64,000 nt of DNA from Streptomyces cinnamoneus. Lineage in GTDB: Bacteria; Actinomycetota; Actinomycetes; Streptomycetales; Streptomycetaceae. This document shows, piece by piece, positions 63,935 through 64,000 of this stretch. The position numbers were made by a program, and so were the translations under genes. Location: positions 2,046,001 to 2,110,000 of the forward strand of contig NZ_PKFQ01000001.1 in NCBI RefSeq assembly GCF_002939475.1, given 5' to 3'. Every line of letters begins with the position of its first letter. The stretch's first letter is position 1. The notes beneath the pieces are model-generated. The model was not told the origin of the DNA. It worked only from the letters and a program-made list of their open reading frames with translations, and did no database searches.

Positions 63935-64000
63935 GTGACCGAGGTGGTTCGCTACACGGAGCGGGAGAGGCGGAACGTGACCCGAGTGCTTCTGATACTC
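63935..64000 (+). CDS. Partial gene running off the window
   Basis: A frame opens at GTG 63935, or at GTG 63977, which has GGAGAGG 8 nt upstream. From the later start it reads MTRVLLIL and continues past the end. Too little is visible for a family assignment; the hydrophobic start could be a signal, a membrane segment or the first strand of a Rossmann-like domain. Confidence 0.45.
   Translation, partial: MTEVVRYTERERRNVTRVLLIL

Overview
The window looks like a chromosomal stretch of a Streptomyces or close relative. The DNA is very GC-rich with strong third-position GC bias and frequent GTG starts. It carries genes typical of that group: an AfsR-like regulator, F420 and mycothiol enzymes, an EfeUOB-type iron importer with a DyP peroxidase, a bifunctional RNase H/phosphatase and an actinobacterial RNase P RNA. 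Two TTA leucine codons were seen, in the PhoD-like gene (28531-28533) and the PASTA-type gene (37694-37696). No tRNA, rRNA or CRISPR array was recognised, and the species cannot be named from this sequence alone.

Layout, first half. 1-5.6 kb: a drug-efflux pump with its TetR regulator, panB, and a DrrAB-type ABC exporter. 5.6-14.5 kb: a large AfsR-like regulator, a site-2-protease homologue, an F420:NADPH reductase, an MFS exporter and methionine aminopeptidase. 14.5-22 kb: an iron and heme acquisition island holding heme oxygenase, a sortase-anchored HtaA-like heme protein and efeO-efeB-efeU, with iron-box-like operators. 22-29.3 kb: housekeeping and accessory genes (a Prim-Pol-like protein, TetR, dimethylargininase, an Rsm22-type methyltransferase, a Bcr-type exporter and a PhoD-like phosphatase). 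29.3-36.5 kb: the most unusual segment. A TrmB/LuxR-type regulator lies divergent to a small uncharacterised gene and a 55-residue secreted peptide ending in a perfect SMGWQ tandem repeat. Three secreted cell-wall enzymes follow (NlpC/P60, a DUF1906-type glycosidase-like protein and an Rpf-like transglycosylase). All three end in the same five-repeat, tachylectin-like propeller.

Layout, second half. 36.5-41 kb: a Cu/Zn SOD, a PASTA-type protein, a ricin-type lectin and a gene graveyard (broken alpha/beta hydrolase, decayed element genes, integrase stump) abutting the 3' end of rnpB. 41-48 kb: an RNB nuclease, yaaA, a Nif3 / zinc-ribbon / RNase H-phosphatase operon in which the middle gene appears to start with AUA, and an iron-siderophore binding lipoprotein with its own iron box. 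48-58.7 kb: a sterol-type beta-oxidation operon (MaoC, alcohol dehydrogenase, SDR) behind a perfect KstR-type operator, a two-component system, an amidase and membrane proteins. 58.7-64 kb: a mycothiol-type protein, a three-gene cyclase-like / methyltransferase / glycosyltransferase operon, and a KstR homologue with its own operator. A partial gene runs off the end.

Two themes link separate regions. Iron-box palindromes precede heme oxygenase, efeO and the siderophore-binding protein, so these probably respond together to iron through a DmdR/IdeR repressor encoded elsewhere. The KstR-like regulator at the end of the window should control the MaoC-ADH-SDR operon 10 kb away, and itself. Starts were chosen by ribosome-binding sites, operator positions and family lengths; all functional calls are by recognition of family motifs, without database searches.
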